Shown here piece after piece: positions 11,302 through 22,512 of a DNA stretch of 64,000 bases; the first letter of the stretch is position 1; every line of letters begins with the position of its first letter. The stretch covers positions 3,461,725 through 3,525,724 of the forward strand of contig OZ022260.1 in the NCBI GenBank assembly GCA_963978905.1, written 5' to 3'. Position numbers and translations under genes: made by a program. The notes under the pieces were generated by a model that was not told where the DNA came from, did not search any database, and was given only the letters and a program-made list of their open reading frames with translations. This DNA comes from Trichostrongylus colubriformis. Taxonomy: Eukaryota; Nematoda; Chromadorea; Rhabditida; Trichostrongylidae.

Positions 11302-12579
11302 CCCTTGGCGATTAGCCATCAACATATTCAGCTGTGGATAGTGGCTCAGATATAGCGCTGTTTTTCATGTATCTTATAAACAAATATTTACGTCCTTCTT
11401 TTTAGAAACGAAAAAAACTAGAAAGCGACAATAATTTGGAAAAAAAGTTAATCTGATCGAATCTTTGAAAACGCAACAAGTTCCCGTAATATTCAAGACC
11501 TATTTAGTAGCTCTACATTTTTAGCCTCTTTGCTTCTTATCTGACAGATTTTTATTTCACAAAATGGCCTGCATTCACGGCAACCCTAAAATAGTCTTGG
11601 TTTCAGTTATAAGTGCAAATTTAGCTGCATAGCAAAAAATTTGATTACGGTATATCATTCTGCCATGCAGAACTTATGATTCAGTGAGCAGTAACGTTTT
11701 GCTATGAGATAAAGAGCAATTCAAGTGCCATTTCGTAGAGAATCTCTAAGGTGTGTAAACTATTCAAACATGATGACAAATTTTCTTCTTTTATGTGAGA
11801 AAGCAGTCAGTCTCACCTATACTCAACCAAAAATTCTCGTCTTCCACTTTTTAACCCAACTTCCAGAGCATCCTTACTTAATTGCAAAAATGAAACCTTC
11901 AATTATGGCTCACATGAACCCTCAAATGTTCCAGAAAAACTTCAAAAGGAACACGGTAAAGTGGGTAATTAAACTTCCGAAAGGTCTCCATTACTCAGGG
12001 CACTTAAGCAGTTAAGTATCCCATAAACAAAACAGAAAAAACGCAACGGGTGCGCAGTTATGAAGGAGCAAAGCATTAAAACGACGAGATACACGTCGGG
12101 AAGTCGTAGTTATGATGAGAGATGTGGTCGCGAATTGAAAATTGCGTTCAGCGGTCCATGGGGAGCACTTTGGATTCGTTTTTGTCGAGCCTATAAGGGT
12201 CCTCTAGAGACTGCCCAAGTAGGTGAGGGCGTGTTGGGAGACCAAGAACAATTATCACCACCACCACGTCGCTCTTGCGGCTTCCCAGGACGCCGTTGAC
12301 AAACGATTGGTCTCCCCGGCCAGAGCCTCATTAGACACTCACGAGTCCAATGAACCACAAATTGGGGCTTTCAGAATAACTACAAGGAGCCCACAAATTT
12401 TTTTAGACTTTTTTGGATTGCGTCAACGGGGCGATGTTTATTTTCGAGAATCGCCACAATATTGCACGTAACCTGCAAATTAGAAGGAGCTGTAATAGGC
12501 TTGTACAAAAGTGCAAGACGAGTTCAGGCACCACAGAGTTTGCAATTGAAAAAAAGACGAAAAAGTAGGGTTTAGAGGA
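11302..12579. other. No supported gene
   Basis: Short frames only. The frame at 11,725-12,015 (+) does not start with ATG. The stretch at 12,060-12,470 has two overlapping frames, neither with splice support. Confidence 0.35.
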
Positions 12580-12990
12580 AATCGTCCAAGAAAATTCCTT
12601 GATGCTAATTCAATTCCTCTTGGAATCACTACAACAGATACAGTGCATGAGCAGAAACACGGAGAAGAACCGGAGAAATTTTTTTTTGTTCTTAGGGCGA
12701 AATCGAAGAACTGGAAGAACAGCAGCTCCTTTGAATTACCACCGAATCACATTTGAACAGATTTTTCGCGCCTCTTGTTGACTCGCTTCCCACTCTGCGT
12801 CCCTCAGCATGTGACCGCCGCCCCACACTCCTTAAGCTTTCGTGGCTCCGCCTCCTCGGACGCCCCGCCTCGACCGACGCTACTTTGAGGAGCTGTATCG
12901 TAGCCGGATTCCTGTTTTTTCGCGTAAAACATTATATGAGGTCCCTATTATGCATATAGAAAATAAACATATGGGTAATAAAAGAATTCA
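12580..12990. repeat. Diverged palindromic element, family A subgroup
   Basis: The left end GAAATCGTCCAAGAAAATTC resembles the family A terminus. Towards the right are GAGGAGCTGTATCGTAGCCGG and TTTTTTCGCGTAAAAC, hallmark words of the family A right arm. The middle ACTCTGCGTCCCTCAGCATG is the inverted form of a block at 1,300 and 26,090, which defines a subgroup. Confidence 0.65.
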
Positions 12991-13828
12991 TGACCACATA
13001 CGTGAGCGCATAGCGCTGGTGGGCGATTCAATCCAAACAATTCACAGCCTAAATTCCCGTTAATCGCTGTATGTCACCATTTAAAACTCTGAATCTTCAG
13101 CTAATTCTCACTTTATGACATTCGTTAGAGACATGTAGCTTCTGAACAGAGTCCCGAGAGGACATAATGGTGTGTCAAGTTCGTTTCTGGGACATCTATT
13201 GTCATCATAAGGCTCCTCTCTGAGGACACTATATTCTATGCATCGAAATACAACACATGAATAAATTAAGCATGTGTTCCATGAATTCTTGTAAGAAAAG
13301 CCATTTTCACTGACAAATTTATACTTATGGGACAAGGAGGAAAAGACTAGAATACATGAAAAGGGGGGGGGGGCAAATTCCAACCTGGAATTTTAACAGC
13401 TCAAAACAGGTATCATCGAATTGGGACCCAGTTTTCCCGAAAGGAAAGAATTTTGCTGTGAATTTTATTCCCTGAAGTCCATTTTCATGGCTCACACACA
13501 CGTCCAAATCTATTACGATTCGACTATTCATCGTCTACGGATGCTTAACAATCAAACGACATCACACGGAACAAAACGTCATCCATTGCCCAGCCAAAAA
13601 CAACAAAGGAGGTCTATCTAGCCCCTCCAAGTTGGCACCAGCTTCATCATAAAGGAAGAGAAGATAAAGAGGTCAAACCCTTTGGGATTCACTTTCGTTG
13701 TTGATTTTCTGATTTTCACCAGTGCCTTTTTATCCCGCAACATAAGTCTGATAGCAAGTTGAGGAATTCACCGGCTACGAGGGTTATCTCTAGCCTGACA
13801 AGAATCTAATTATATGGCACAAGGCTCC
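12991..13828. other. No supported gene; G11 tract at ~13,363
   Basis: There is an eleven-G homopolymer near 13,363-13,373. Overlapping minus frames around it are not supported. I see nothing else assignable. Confidence 0.4.
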
Positions 13829-14265
13829 TTGAAGGAATCGTCCATGAAAAAAATCAGTTTCTTTGTTGCCCATGTACATATGCATGTTATATTTGCCTGA
13901 TAAGGACAGCATGGAAAGTTCCACGCGAAAAGCGAGAATTCGGCCAAGGTACAGCTCCCCCAATTCTCGGTCGGGTGGGCGGGGCCTTCGAGTAAATGCT
14001 TCGTCCCATCGTACGCCGCGGTTAGGAACGGAGAGTGGGACTGTATTCGTATTTTTCTGTTCCTACAATGTGTCGCCCGACCGCGGCGGACGACGGGTTG
14101 AGCAGCAGCAGCAGCCCCGCCCATCCGGCCGAGACTTCGTGGTGCTGTATCTTGGCTTGATCAAATTTTTGCTCTTGAAACTTTGCATGCTGCCCTTATA
14201 AGGCAAATGCAACATAAATATTTGGGTAACATAAAAACTCATTTTTTCGTAGACGATTCCTTCAA
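13829..14265. repeat. Palindromic MITE, family A (copy 2)
   Basis: Near-complete termini: TTGAAGGAATCGTCCATGAA at the left and TAGACGATTCCTTCAA at the right. The long subterminal arms are inverted complements, and the middle is GC-rich around GACCGCGGCGGACGAC with a short CAG-type triplet run. All open frames across it are palindrome shadows. Confidence 0.9.
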
Positions 14266-14795
14266 CCATTTGGTTTGCATGAGGATTTCAGCTAGCCTGC
14301 TGGCACTAACGGGCCTGTTACTCTCAAAAATAATATAATAGACACAGAATAGTTGATTCCAATCGAGGGAAACCAATTTCTTCCTCAAACCGGCGGCATA
14401 GAACATTTCGAGTGATAAAATCTTTTGAGGTGCGCCGCGCACCTCACCTCCATCCAGCATCGATTCCAACTGAATGTGATTTAGCCTCCACAATAACAAG
14501 GACCAAGCTATGCACAAACCTGCTTTTATCCTCACACAATAACTCAGCGACCCCGAGGACATGGAATGCTATAGACCAGGCACCATCTGTACGATTTTGA
14601 ACGGAGGACCAAGCGATAGCACAGTCGGTACAGACTATTAAACGCCTTTTCCGAACATTTCTTCTCATAACACAGGAGTATTTTGAATATTGAGGCTAGC
14701 AAAACCCAAATAAAACTTTAAGAAAACTAGACTTTCGTGAAAAAATCGATAGATAGAGAAGCTTAATAGCAACTAATCAATCATAATCAGTAAGT
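14266..14795. other. No supported feature
   Basis: This lies between a family A MITE and the end of the candidate minus-strand gene. It may include that gene's 3' untranslated sequence, but no AATAAA is visible on the minus strand close to the proposed stop. Confidence 0.35.
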
Positions 14796-16875
14796 TCAAA
14801 AAAAAACTTGAAGAAGAGGTCTCATAAGGCCGCCGTCACACTTTGTGATTTTGCGATTATGCGGCGTCGCAGTTTCGTACGCGATACTACGACATAGATA
14901 TTGCGCAATTCCGCAGCTTCTCGTGCGAAAGTGCGACGCCGCGAAATCGCAAAATCGCAAAGTTTGACGGTGGCCCAAGACGAAATTCCATAACCACATG
15001 TTAAATAATTGATGAGCCTTCAAGAATTTTGAGCGCTCCAAGAGATAATCCAGCTGGTAAGAACTAGAAGATTCCAAATTGTCAAGCAGTCCCTGAATGG
15101 ACGCTCAGAGGCAAGAAGTTTCCTGATTGAAAGCTGATGCGATTACTTTGAGAGCCATCTAAGTTCCTGCTCATTTAAAGGCACATTCCAGGATCAACAA
15201 AATAGTATCACATCTCCTGCCGTGGATGGATAGTTCTACCCAAGCCACGTAAGCTATACCTTTACCGAGGCGTGGGTGTCAGTTCTTGGAGCGTGCAGAG
15301 CTAAAGAATATAGCGCGACAGCTCGGCCCCTCCCAACCCAGCCGGAGGTCTGCCTTTACTCTTCGACTCCTATCTTTGACATAAGTAGACCAGCTTAGCC
15401 AAGATCTTGAAATTGGCAGTAACCCAATCGTCTTGCGAAGTAAACCCACTACTGAGTGACCTGACCCTACACTAGGCCCGGCACACTTACAGCACACCTC
15501 CAGCTAGGGTGGACGGGGCCGAGCTGTTGCGCTAGATTCCTTGGCTCTGCTCGCTCCAGGGTCTGACATCACGCCTCGGTAAAGGTGCAACCTACGTACC
15601 TTGGGTCGAACTATCCATCCACGGCAGGAGATGTGATATTTTGATGATCCTGGAATGTGCCTTTAACCGTCTCGAAAGGACAGGACGTCTCAAAAGCTCC
15701 AGCTCTCCACGCGAATACTTTCCAGAAGAAAAAAAAATTCCCTAAATAACATGTATGCATTAAATACTCACACTAATCAGCGGTGGTGTACGCAATTTTG
15801 CAGACACAACAGTTGAAGCATCGAATATTCGTGGAATGCTTGGTTGATCTCGTTTGTCTAGTCTGCAGTATTCCACCAATGCTCCTTCTTCTGGTGCCTC
15901 ATTCTCATTACCGTAGGATGAGTACTGAAAGCAGGAATTTCAGCAAAATGTCTAAGTGCAGTCACACACAAATTATGACCAATCTGCCGTTCATACAAAA
16001 AGTCCCTGCATAGCTCAAAACGGATGCGGGCGGTTGCGAAGCGGCAGATAGAGTCACATGTGCAAGTTGAACAGGAAAAAAACTATTTTACGGAGTTTGT
16101 TCGTCAGGCTTACAGTTAGCTAATTAACAGAAAGTCGCCCTCGAGCTAAACATGAATTTCTAGAAATTTCCTTTACTCAACATAACAACTAGGTTCCCCT
16201 CCACTTTTTTGCTATGTGGCATTTTTACGAAAAGCTAGATCGTTTTTCGTGCTTTTCATGCCATGGATTAGTTTGCAACGTTCTCATGTGCTTCGAGAAC
16301 ATTCACTAATCCGCTCAGGACCCACTCGCAACATGTGGTTGTGTTCCGGAGACGACAGGTAAGCCCTGTGCATACCATTCAAAAAAGTAATGCGGAACGT
16401 AAACTGACACCACTTTGTGGAAAAAGTTGCGAGTACGTGAGTCTGCGTAATTGGAGCAACCTTTCCACGAAGCAGGAAGATTAAAGGCCATGGTTCTGTG
16501 GAGAGCTGAGTTATAAGTGGGATGCCCACTCAAATTATGGGGATCCATTTCCGTACATGTGGGCCGCAGTTGTGTTTTTCAACACGCCGCATCAGCAACT
16601 TATCGATCGCAGCTAGCGGATCTGTGATGTGTAGCGATCATACTCATTGTTAGCGCCAAAATCTCCGGCTGGAGATGTGATTAACCTGCGAGGTTTGGTA
16701 AAGAATTGTGCGAAACGCACCCACCCCTTGCTTTCCTATCTGAAGCGCACAAGAAAATAAAAAAATCGGTTCTGACCTCAGGATCATCTGTGACATCCTG
16801 TATCTGGAAATGGTTGTTGTTCGACGACGATGAGTATGGATTGACGGCCGCCAGCATCATTCTTGCGCCAGCGTC
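14796..16875 (-). CDS. Candidate multi-exon gene, partial, unrecognised
   Basis: Three minus-strand exon-like blocks join in phase 0. The first is 16,777-16,875 (33 codons, DAGARMMLAAVNPY...DVTDDPE), after a CTACACGTAG acceptor and before a GTCAGA donor. The second is 15,772-15,924 (51 codons, YSSYGNENEAPEEG...RTPPLIS), after TTTCAG and before GTGAGT. The third begins at 15,092 after CATTCAG (GLLDNLESSSSYQL...). It stays open for 98 codons to a TGA at 14,796, crossing the family C MITE at 14,829-14,975 so that the repeat would encode the C-terminal half. The product would be hydrophilic and Ser/Asn/Glu-rich, with no recognised domain. Upstream exons are not found. An ORF at 16,315-16,548 lies in the long intron and may be unrelated. 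Matching phases and good splice signals are the main support; the antisense of the second block is also open. Confidence 0.45.
14829..14975. repeat. Palindromic MITE, family C (copy 2)
   Basis: The ends GCCGCCGTCACACTTTG and CAAAGTTTGACGGTGGC are inverted complements. The interior has TCGCAAAATCGCAAAG words as in the copies at 399 and 56,408. It sits inside the open terminal block of the candidate minus-strand gene and keeps that frame open. Confidence 0.85.
15174..15666. repeat. Foldback element K with TTTAA ends
   Basis: A 493-bp palindrome. TTTAAAGGCACATTCCAGGA at the left and CCTGGAATGTGCCTTTAA at the right form long arms; TCACATCTCCTGCCGTGG and its complement extend them. The ends overlap the presumed target TTTAA/TTAA. 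It lies between two exon-like blocks of the candidate minus-strand gene, so it would be intronic. Confidence 0.9.
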
Positions 16876-17273
16876 CTACGTGTAGAAAAAATTTAACCAG
16901 AAAAATTGGTAATCGATCAAAAAAGGCTTGTAAAATCAAATGGGTACAGAGAAGTGAGCAATCACAGATGCTATATACATTTTTAACGATTTTATCATTG
17001 AAGTGTTGTGAAGGGAAAACTGCTACAAACTTGAATTACATACTGATCAACAGTCAAGAGCTTCCACCAATGAGGAGAGCCTAAGGCCCGCCATCACTTG
17101 ACCACTGACCAGTAAGGCCATGCCTTCGATTTATTAAAATGAGGAAGTTCAGCGAAAACTGGTAACTCATTCGAGTTTGCAATAGGAACCTGTCAGTAAC
17201 GAATAGGTTGTTTTGTTCAACAAAAGTCAAATATCCTCGTAGATTTTTTCGATGGATAGGATTGCTACGCATT

Positions 17274-17534
17274 GGGTGTGTGGCGATTGGTCGAATTTTT
17301 GCTTCGCGGCGCCGTCAGTACGTTTTGCCGTAGTCGTTTGAAATTCCGCTCAAGACGCAATGGGCTGGTACCGTGAAGTACCTTCGGAGGTTGCGGGTTG
17401 AAAGCTTCGGAAGTTCGCCTATGTTGTTGTTGTTGCTGCTGCTGTTTCAACAGAAAAAGCTGCAAACGACTCGCACTCGCCGCACCGTTCGCCGCAGAGG
17501 CCGCGCGAAAATTCGACTAATCGCCACACACCCC
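17274..17534. repeat. Inverted-repeat element, family B (copy 1)
   Basis: The ends are GGGTGTGTGGCGATTGGTCG at the left and CGACTAATCGCCACACACCC at the right. The interior has TTCCGCTCAAGACGCAATGG and a TTGTTGTTGTTGCTGCTGCTG-like triplet run, which gives a poly-Gln shadow frame on the minus strand. Five other copies are at 19,038, 37,937, 44,273, 52,313 and 56,993. Confidence 0.85.
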
Positions 17535-18854
17535 TACGTATTAGGTTTTATTACACATGCCCAGAGGAAGAAAAAAATTGCGAATTTTATTGTAAATAAA
17601 AAAATAAAAAATATTTGAAGCCACCGTAGAACTATGAGGAGCTATTCTCAATGGGTGTGTGCCATCAGGACAGAAAATTCGCGTTGCGGCGTCCGGCGTT
17701 CAACGCGATGTTGCGAGATAATACGCGTCGCATTGAATGGGTGACAGTGCTCTACGGCTTATTATAGGCGTATCGCTTCAGGACTCCACTAGTACTGCGC
17801 CTCTATCTCGCACCACCCCGCCAAACGCGACCACAGAAACTTTTTGTCCTAATGCTACACAACCATTCTTAATCGATGGAATCGATTTCAATCGAATGGC
17901 TGCAGACGGGTGATTCCTACATCAAACTTCCCATGTGAACAGCAAAGCTGGTAAGAGAGTTTGAGCATGGCCATCCTGGGTGAATCACAGCGTCTATCCG
18001 GTGACTGGTCTGCCCCACATGGTCCTGCTCACATAGTCGCGCGTCCAAAGTACCATGGCATGATGAACAAGGGGAATTGTGACCAACCTTATCGGGAATT
18101 TCGTAACTACACCTACAGAATAAAAACTTCCTACCAGAAACAGTTTGAAGCGTTACAATTCAAGAGTTATTATGTTTTTTCTTCCTTAACATATTTGCTC
18201 ACTAATTTAGAGTCAAATCGATGGCAAACTGTAGCTAACTCGCATACGGAAAACTTGTCTCAAAATAGAACACATAAAGAAATGAATAGGAGCTTCGAAG
18301 TGAACATGGATATGACTTTGATTGAGAAAAACCACGAATTTCAAGGAATCAGAAGCAGCTGCGATAAAAATTCAAGAAAGATGTCATTCAAAACATTGAA
18401 AGAGGAAACAAATGGAAAATGACTTGGTAGCTCGAGAGCTTTGTTTTGCGGAAGCTGTCGACCGGATCACGAAATCCCACTCAACCCACTCAACTCAACA
18501 CACATGTACTTTTGTATTGGCTAAATGACAGAACATGCGTTGGCGGCATCCCACCACTTCACACAAAAGTTCAACCTTCAATTCAGAGATGCGGTAAACC
18601 CTCGTCTTACGGAGATCCAAGATAACGCGAGTGGTATCTCCTTTGAGAGATCTACATGCACCGCCCGTGATTTACGTGACAGTCTCGGTGACTAGACTCA
18701 CAAAATCAGGGAATCTTTACTCAAAAATACTTCACGACCGGGGAAATATGTATGTCATCGTGGCTGATTGGCAGTGGGGATGTCATTTCTCAAAGGGCGC
18801 GTTTTAAATAACTCATGATCGACCATGAAGAACAAGAACGGTCGCATTCCAAAG
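17535..18854. other. Unassigned; contains a 151-codon plus frame
   Basis: ATG 17,967 opens a plus-strand frame to a TAA-type end at 18,422. Its start region (17,960-18,060) is less AT-rich than the rest. The peptide is hydrophilic, with many Asn, Lys and Glu, and no motif I recognise. No acceptor or promoter supports it. At 18,590-18,810 both strands have open frames of 40-65 codons without ATG. I take these as unresolved, possibly remnants of a mobile element. Confidence 0.3.
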
Positions 18855-19027
18855 GGTGGGGTGGGCAACTTGTCGGATGACATGGCTTTACACGACTGAT
18901 GCATCAATAACGCACCGTGGATGTAAAATACAGATGTATGATTCTGTAACTGTAAGGATATAACACGTCAGCGTTCAATATTAAATAACTTGTCCCTCCT
19001 TTCCTCTCTCTCTCCCCCCCCCCTCCC
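18855..19027. repeat. Repeat family M (copy at 18.9 kb)
   Basis: It starts GGGTGGGGTGGGCAACTTGT and ends ACTTGTCCCTCC followed by C-rich DNA. The internal CAATAACGCACCGT and ATGATTCTGTAA words match the copy at 8,306. Confidence 0.55.
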
Positions 19028-19037
19028 CTCCATCCCC

Positions 19038-19408
19038 CGGGTGTGTACACTTATGACGAATTTTCGATTGCGACGTCGCACTCGCGGTGCCATCAGCACA
19101 ACTTGCCGCGGTCGGATGGAATTCTGCTCAAGTTGCAAGGGTCTGCTACAATGGAGGTCCTTCGAGAAATAGCTGTTTATATCGACCTTATCTAAAGAAC
19201 AAAGCTTCTGTGCCCTAAAAAGACAAAATAGTGACATAAAAAATAAAAGAAACGCATTACTCGATAACAATCCTAATCAAGATATAATTAATGCGGGCGT
19301 AAAATATAAAGGGAGTGTTGCAATGTATGCAATTACACGCGAAGAAATCCGCGGTGCCGCTCGCTGCGTGAGGCCGCGCGAAAATTCGACATACGTGTAC
19401 ACACCCCA
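19038..19408. repeat. Inverted-repeat element, family B (copy 2, interrupted)
   Basis: The left end GGGTGTGTACACTTATGACG and right end ATTCGACATACGTGTACACA are classic for the family. The middle is longer than in other copies and partly unrelated (about 19,175-19,335), suggesting replacement or insertion inside the element. Confidence 0.75.
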
Positions 19409-19596
19409 TCCCCCAGCTAACTCATGGAGACATGCTGAACAACATCGATTGGTAGGGTTTTGGCCGTAAATTCAAAAAAAACGTTACCCACTGTGTCACG
19501 GTGTTCCCCATCAGTGGTATGCGGGGATAAGGGTAAAACGGATGCAGGGTACACCAAGCATCAAGGATTTCTCGACAGGGGTCCTACCTATAGAGG

Positions 19597-19870
19597 TTAG
19601 CGATAAGCGCTAAAATCTAAATTTTTATTAAGCAGATGAGAAGCAAAGGGTTTCTCACCGCAAATCCGTGCTGTGTGTAGGATAAATCTTTTGTGCCTCA
19701 GGAAAGGATATATAGCTATAAAACACATTGCAACTATGCAATCCGGCAACAGTTACTGACATTGTAGAGGTCAAACAAAAGGGGGGATCGTATTTGGTCG
19801 CCGTAGATAGGGTGGGGGGTCGTACTGGAGCGGCTATTTTCCTCGACACCTGGGAGTGCCCTGGACGGAT
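19597..19870 (+). repeat. Dispersed direct repeat, family N (copy 1)
   Basis: About 270 bp shared in the same orientation with 31,097-31,375, including GCAACTATGCAATCCGGCAA, GGATCGTATTTGGTCGCC and GAGCGGCTATTTTCCTCGAC. Length differences between copies break any common reading frame, so it is a non-coding repeat. Confidence 0.75.
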
Positions 19871-21510
19871 GCCACGAAATCCACGCGAGCCACTGGACTG
19901 AACCAAACCTCAAACAGCTAGTGCTCAAGAGGGGAGACAAGCATGAGGGTAAAGACAGTCTAATGTTGATGACGGTCGTGCCCCTTTCTACTGCAAAAAC
20001 TGAACTGTACGGCTGTCTGAAGACACCCAGCTCCGCCCCCGTCTACAAATATTTAATCTGATGCCGTAAGTACAGTTTTCTTCGTTCAATGGTGCTCTTG
20101 AATAGTTGTTGTGTAGGTATAGTTCGGGGCATCCAGAGTAGATACAAAGGATTGCGCTGTTTCATCAGCCCGGGTTGAGATTAGGGTAAGAAGTATGAGA
20201 AGTTACTGTAGCTTTACCAGTTACTATACTGTAAAGGATACGGTAAACGTGTGCAGTCACAGTGAAAGGAATTCCTTGGGAATAGTATCTACCTGGGTAG
20301 GCTCGGAGGAATCACGAAAATTGCATAATTCTAGCTCCAATCGAAATCATTTTAGTAGATATACTTCATGAACAAAAACACAAGTATAAACGAAAAATTT
20401 TTTTGATCCAGTGCAAAAATCGAAAAAAGAAAGAAGAGCAATTCGTCTGGATTCCCGCCGAGCAATGTTCAAATTTTCGCGCCAAATAGCTTCCCTTTCT
20501 ACGTCCCTTACCACATGACCGTTGCTTTCTTTCTCCTAGAGCCATCCGTTTTTTGAATACTTTGAATGTTACGATTCAATGATTCTCATACTCCAAATCA
20601 CACTGTGATTAATCCTTCTTCACTCCATCGGGTTAGGTAAAAACAACCAAATGTTTTTGAAGCTTTATTGTCCAGTATAAGAGATAAATAAATAAATAAA
20701 GAGATAGATAAATAAATAAAATAGATAAGTAAAATAAATAAATAAATAAAGTATAAGAGATGCCCGAGCAAGGCCGTATCTAGGAAGAATATTGCAGATA
20801 GAAAGAAAACGAACGAGATATAAATAAATAATAAAAGAAGAGTAACCATAAAATGAAAATTTGACTATGAAAAATCAGCAAACTCAAAATAGTCCAATTT
20901 GATAAGAGATTGAAGAAAGTGTTCAGACAAGTGCACGGTCAGAATTCTACTTCAATAGAGTATTAGACTGCTATTCTGCAGCTGCGATCGCAATGCAAGC
21001 ACCACCATTGCGAGCAAGTCGCAGCTAGCACACTGAAGAACTCATCTGCGGCAGCGAACACGTCAACGAATAATTGGTGGCCTGCACTGCATACGTTGCG
21101 ATTGCATCGCAAACTATAAACAGCCTGTGGCAGAAGGCTCCGTTATCATCCTCACGTCCGCTAAAGTCCCGGTCTGCCGAAGTTTCACGTTGCTTCTGGG
21201 TAGGTCTTGGGTAACGGTTTTTAGAATGCCCTTTTTTAGAACGTTTATCTCTATTCCTACGACATATCTTCGAATGCGGGTTAGAGGGGTGGGGGGAACG
21301 ACAGAGATATAAGAACAAGAAGAAGAAATGCACTGCTCAAACTAAAACGACAACGACGAGTAAAAAAGGAGAATCGCCGAAATCTCATGAAAGCATTGAT
21401 GAATAACGAAAGGAGAAAAAAGGAAAAAGAGAAATTGAAAAAGTGATCAGTATGACAGATAGAGGGAAATCTGCCCCGATGTTGTAAAACTGGAACATTT
21501 GCAGAAAGAT
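19871..21510. other. Intergenic; low-complexity tails and a family A-like fragment
   Basis: Positions 20,684-20,752 are (ATAA)n-type low complexity, a likely SINE/LINE tail. Positions 20,390-20,575 have GCGCCAAATAGC and CACATGACCGTTGC words resembling the family A subgroup at 12,760-12,830. An imperfect inverted pair around GCGATCGCAATGCAA and TTGCGATTGCATCGCA lies at 20,975-21,115. No gene is supported. Confidence 0.4.
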
Positions 21511-21930
21511 CAAGGGAATCGCCACGGAAACATTATTTTCTTTGTTACCCTTATATTTATGTTGTATTTGCCTAATAAGGGCCGCATGCAAAGTTTCACG
21601 CGAAAAGTGAGAATACAGTGAGATAAAGCTCTCCAAATCTTCGGCCGGGTGGGCGGGTCTTCGAGTAAGAGCCCCGTCCCGTTGTCCGCCGCGGTTGAGA
21701 ACGAAAAGTGCGACGGTTTACGTATCTACAATGAGTCTCCGACCGCGGCGGACGACTGGGTTAGCATTTGCTCGGAGGCCCCGCCCACCCGGCCACGACC
21801 GTATGGGCTGTATTCTTGACGGATTCACACATTTTCGCGTGAAACTTTGTATGCGGCCCATATTAGGCAAATACAACATAAATATATGGGTAACATAAAA
21901 ACTCATTTTTCCGTGGACGATTCCTTCAAG
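21511..21930. repeat. Palindromic MITE, family A (copy 3)
   Basis: One of the cleanest copies. AAGGGAATCGCCACGGAAAC (left) and TTTTTCCGTGGACGATTCCTT (right) are inverted complements. CAAAGTTTCACGCGAAAAG mirrors TTTTCGCGTGAAACTTTG. The GC-rich centre contains CGGCCGGGTGGGCGGG and its complement. It is purely structural. Confidence 0.92.
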
Positions 21931-22121
21931 TTGTCGCAGAAGAGAAAGAGCTGCAAAAAAAGTGAGCTCTCGTCTTGCAACAGATAAAATGATTGCTTAT
22001 AACAAGCACTAAACCGGTCTTGTTCTTTGTTGCACGACGTCAATAAGTACGTAGCGCTCGCAAACCCTTCAACTACATTGGTTTGTCAGTTTTTAAATGT
22101 AAAATTTCATTGAAGTCTATA

Positions 22122-22512
22122 AACAATGGAGGGGGTAATGTGAGCAATGTGAATTACTGAAGTGAATTATCCGAATGAAGCCTACAGGTAAAGGAACACC
22201 ATATGTGGCGAAATTTCCGTTAAAAAAATAGTGTTCTGGGCTTTCCTTCGGATATATCTCATTCGACAGTTGCTACTTGTTCTGACAGGACCCGCCCTTT
22301 CCGCTACCAGAGCCCGCCTCCTTTTGGTAAAACAACGGTGAAAGAGGGATCATTTTTTGGGAATCTGACCCGTTCATCCCGTTTTTCTCCATTCTCGCAC
22401 TATCGAGCACCTCAACTTCCATATTCATTCTTCATACTATTACTATACTATCGCTACTTTCAAATTTGAAATCTTTTTATAATGGATCCAAACTACCCCT
22501 ACCACTGCCTTT
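22122..22512. repeat. Foldback element, family H (copy 1)
   Basis: The left GGAGGGGGTAATGTGAG and right CTACCCCTACCACTGCCTTT ends are inverted. Related elements are at 35,434, 45,672 and 48,266. It has a CATATTCATTC-type subterminal word and no coding content. Confidence 0.65.

Noticed and set aside
17265..17465. Poly-glutamine frame on the minus strand
   Set aside because: It is produced by the triplet run of family B and recurs wherever the element is inserted.
19655..19906. Possible conserved minus-strand protein in family N
   Set aside because: Indels that are not multiples of three separate the two copies, so no shared frame is maintained.
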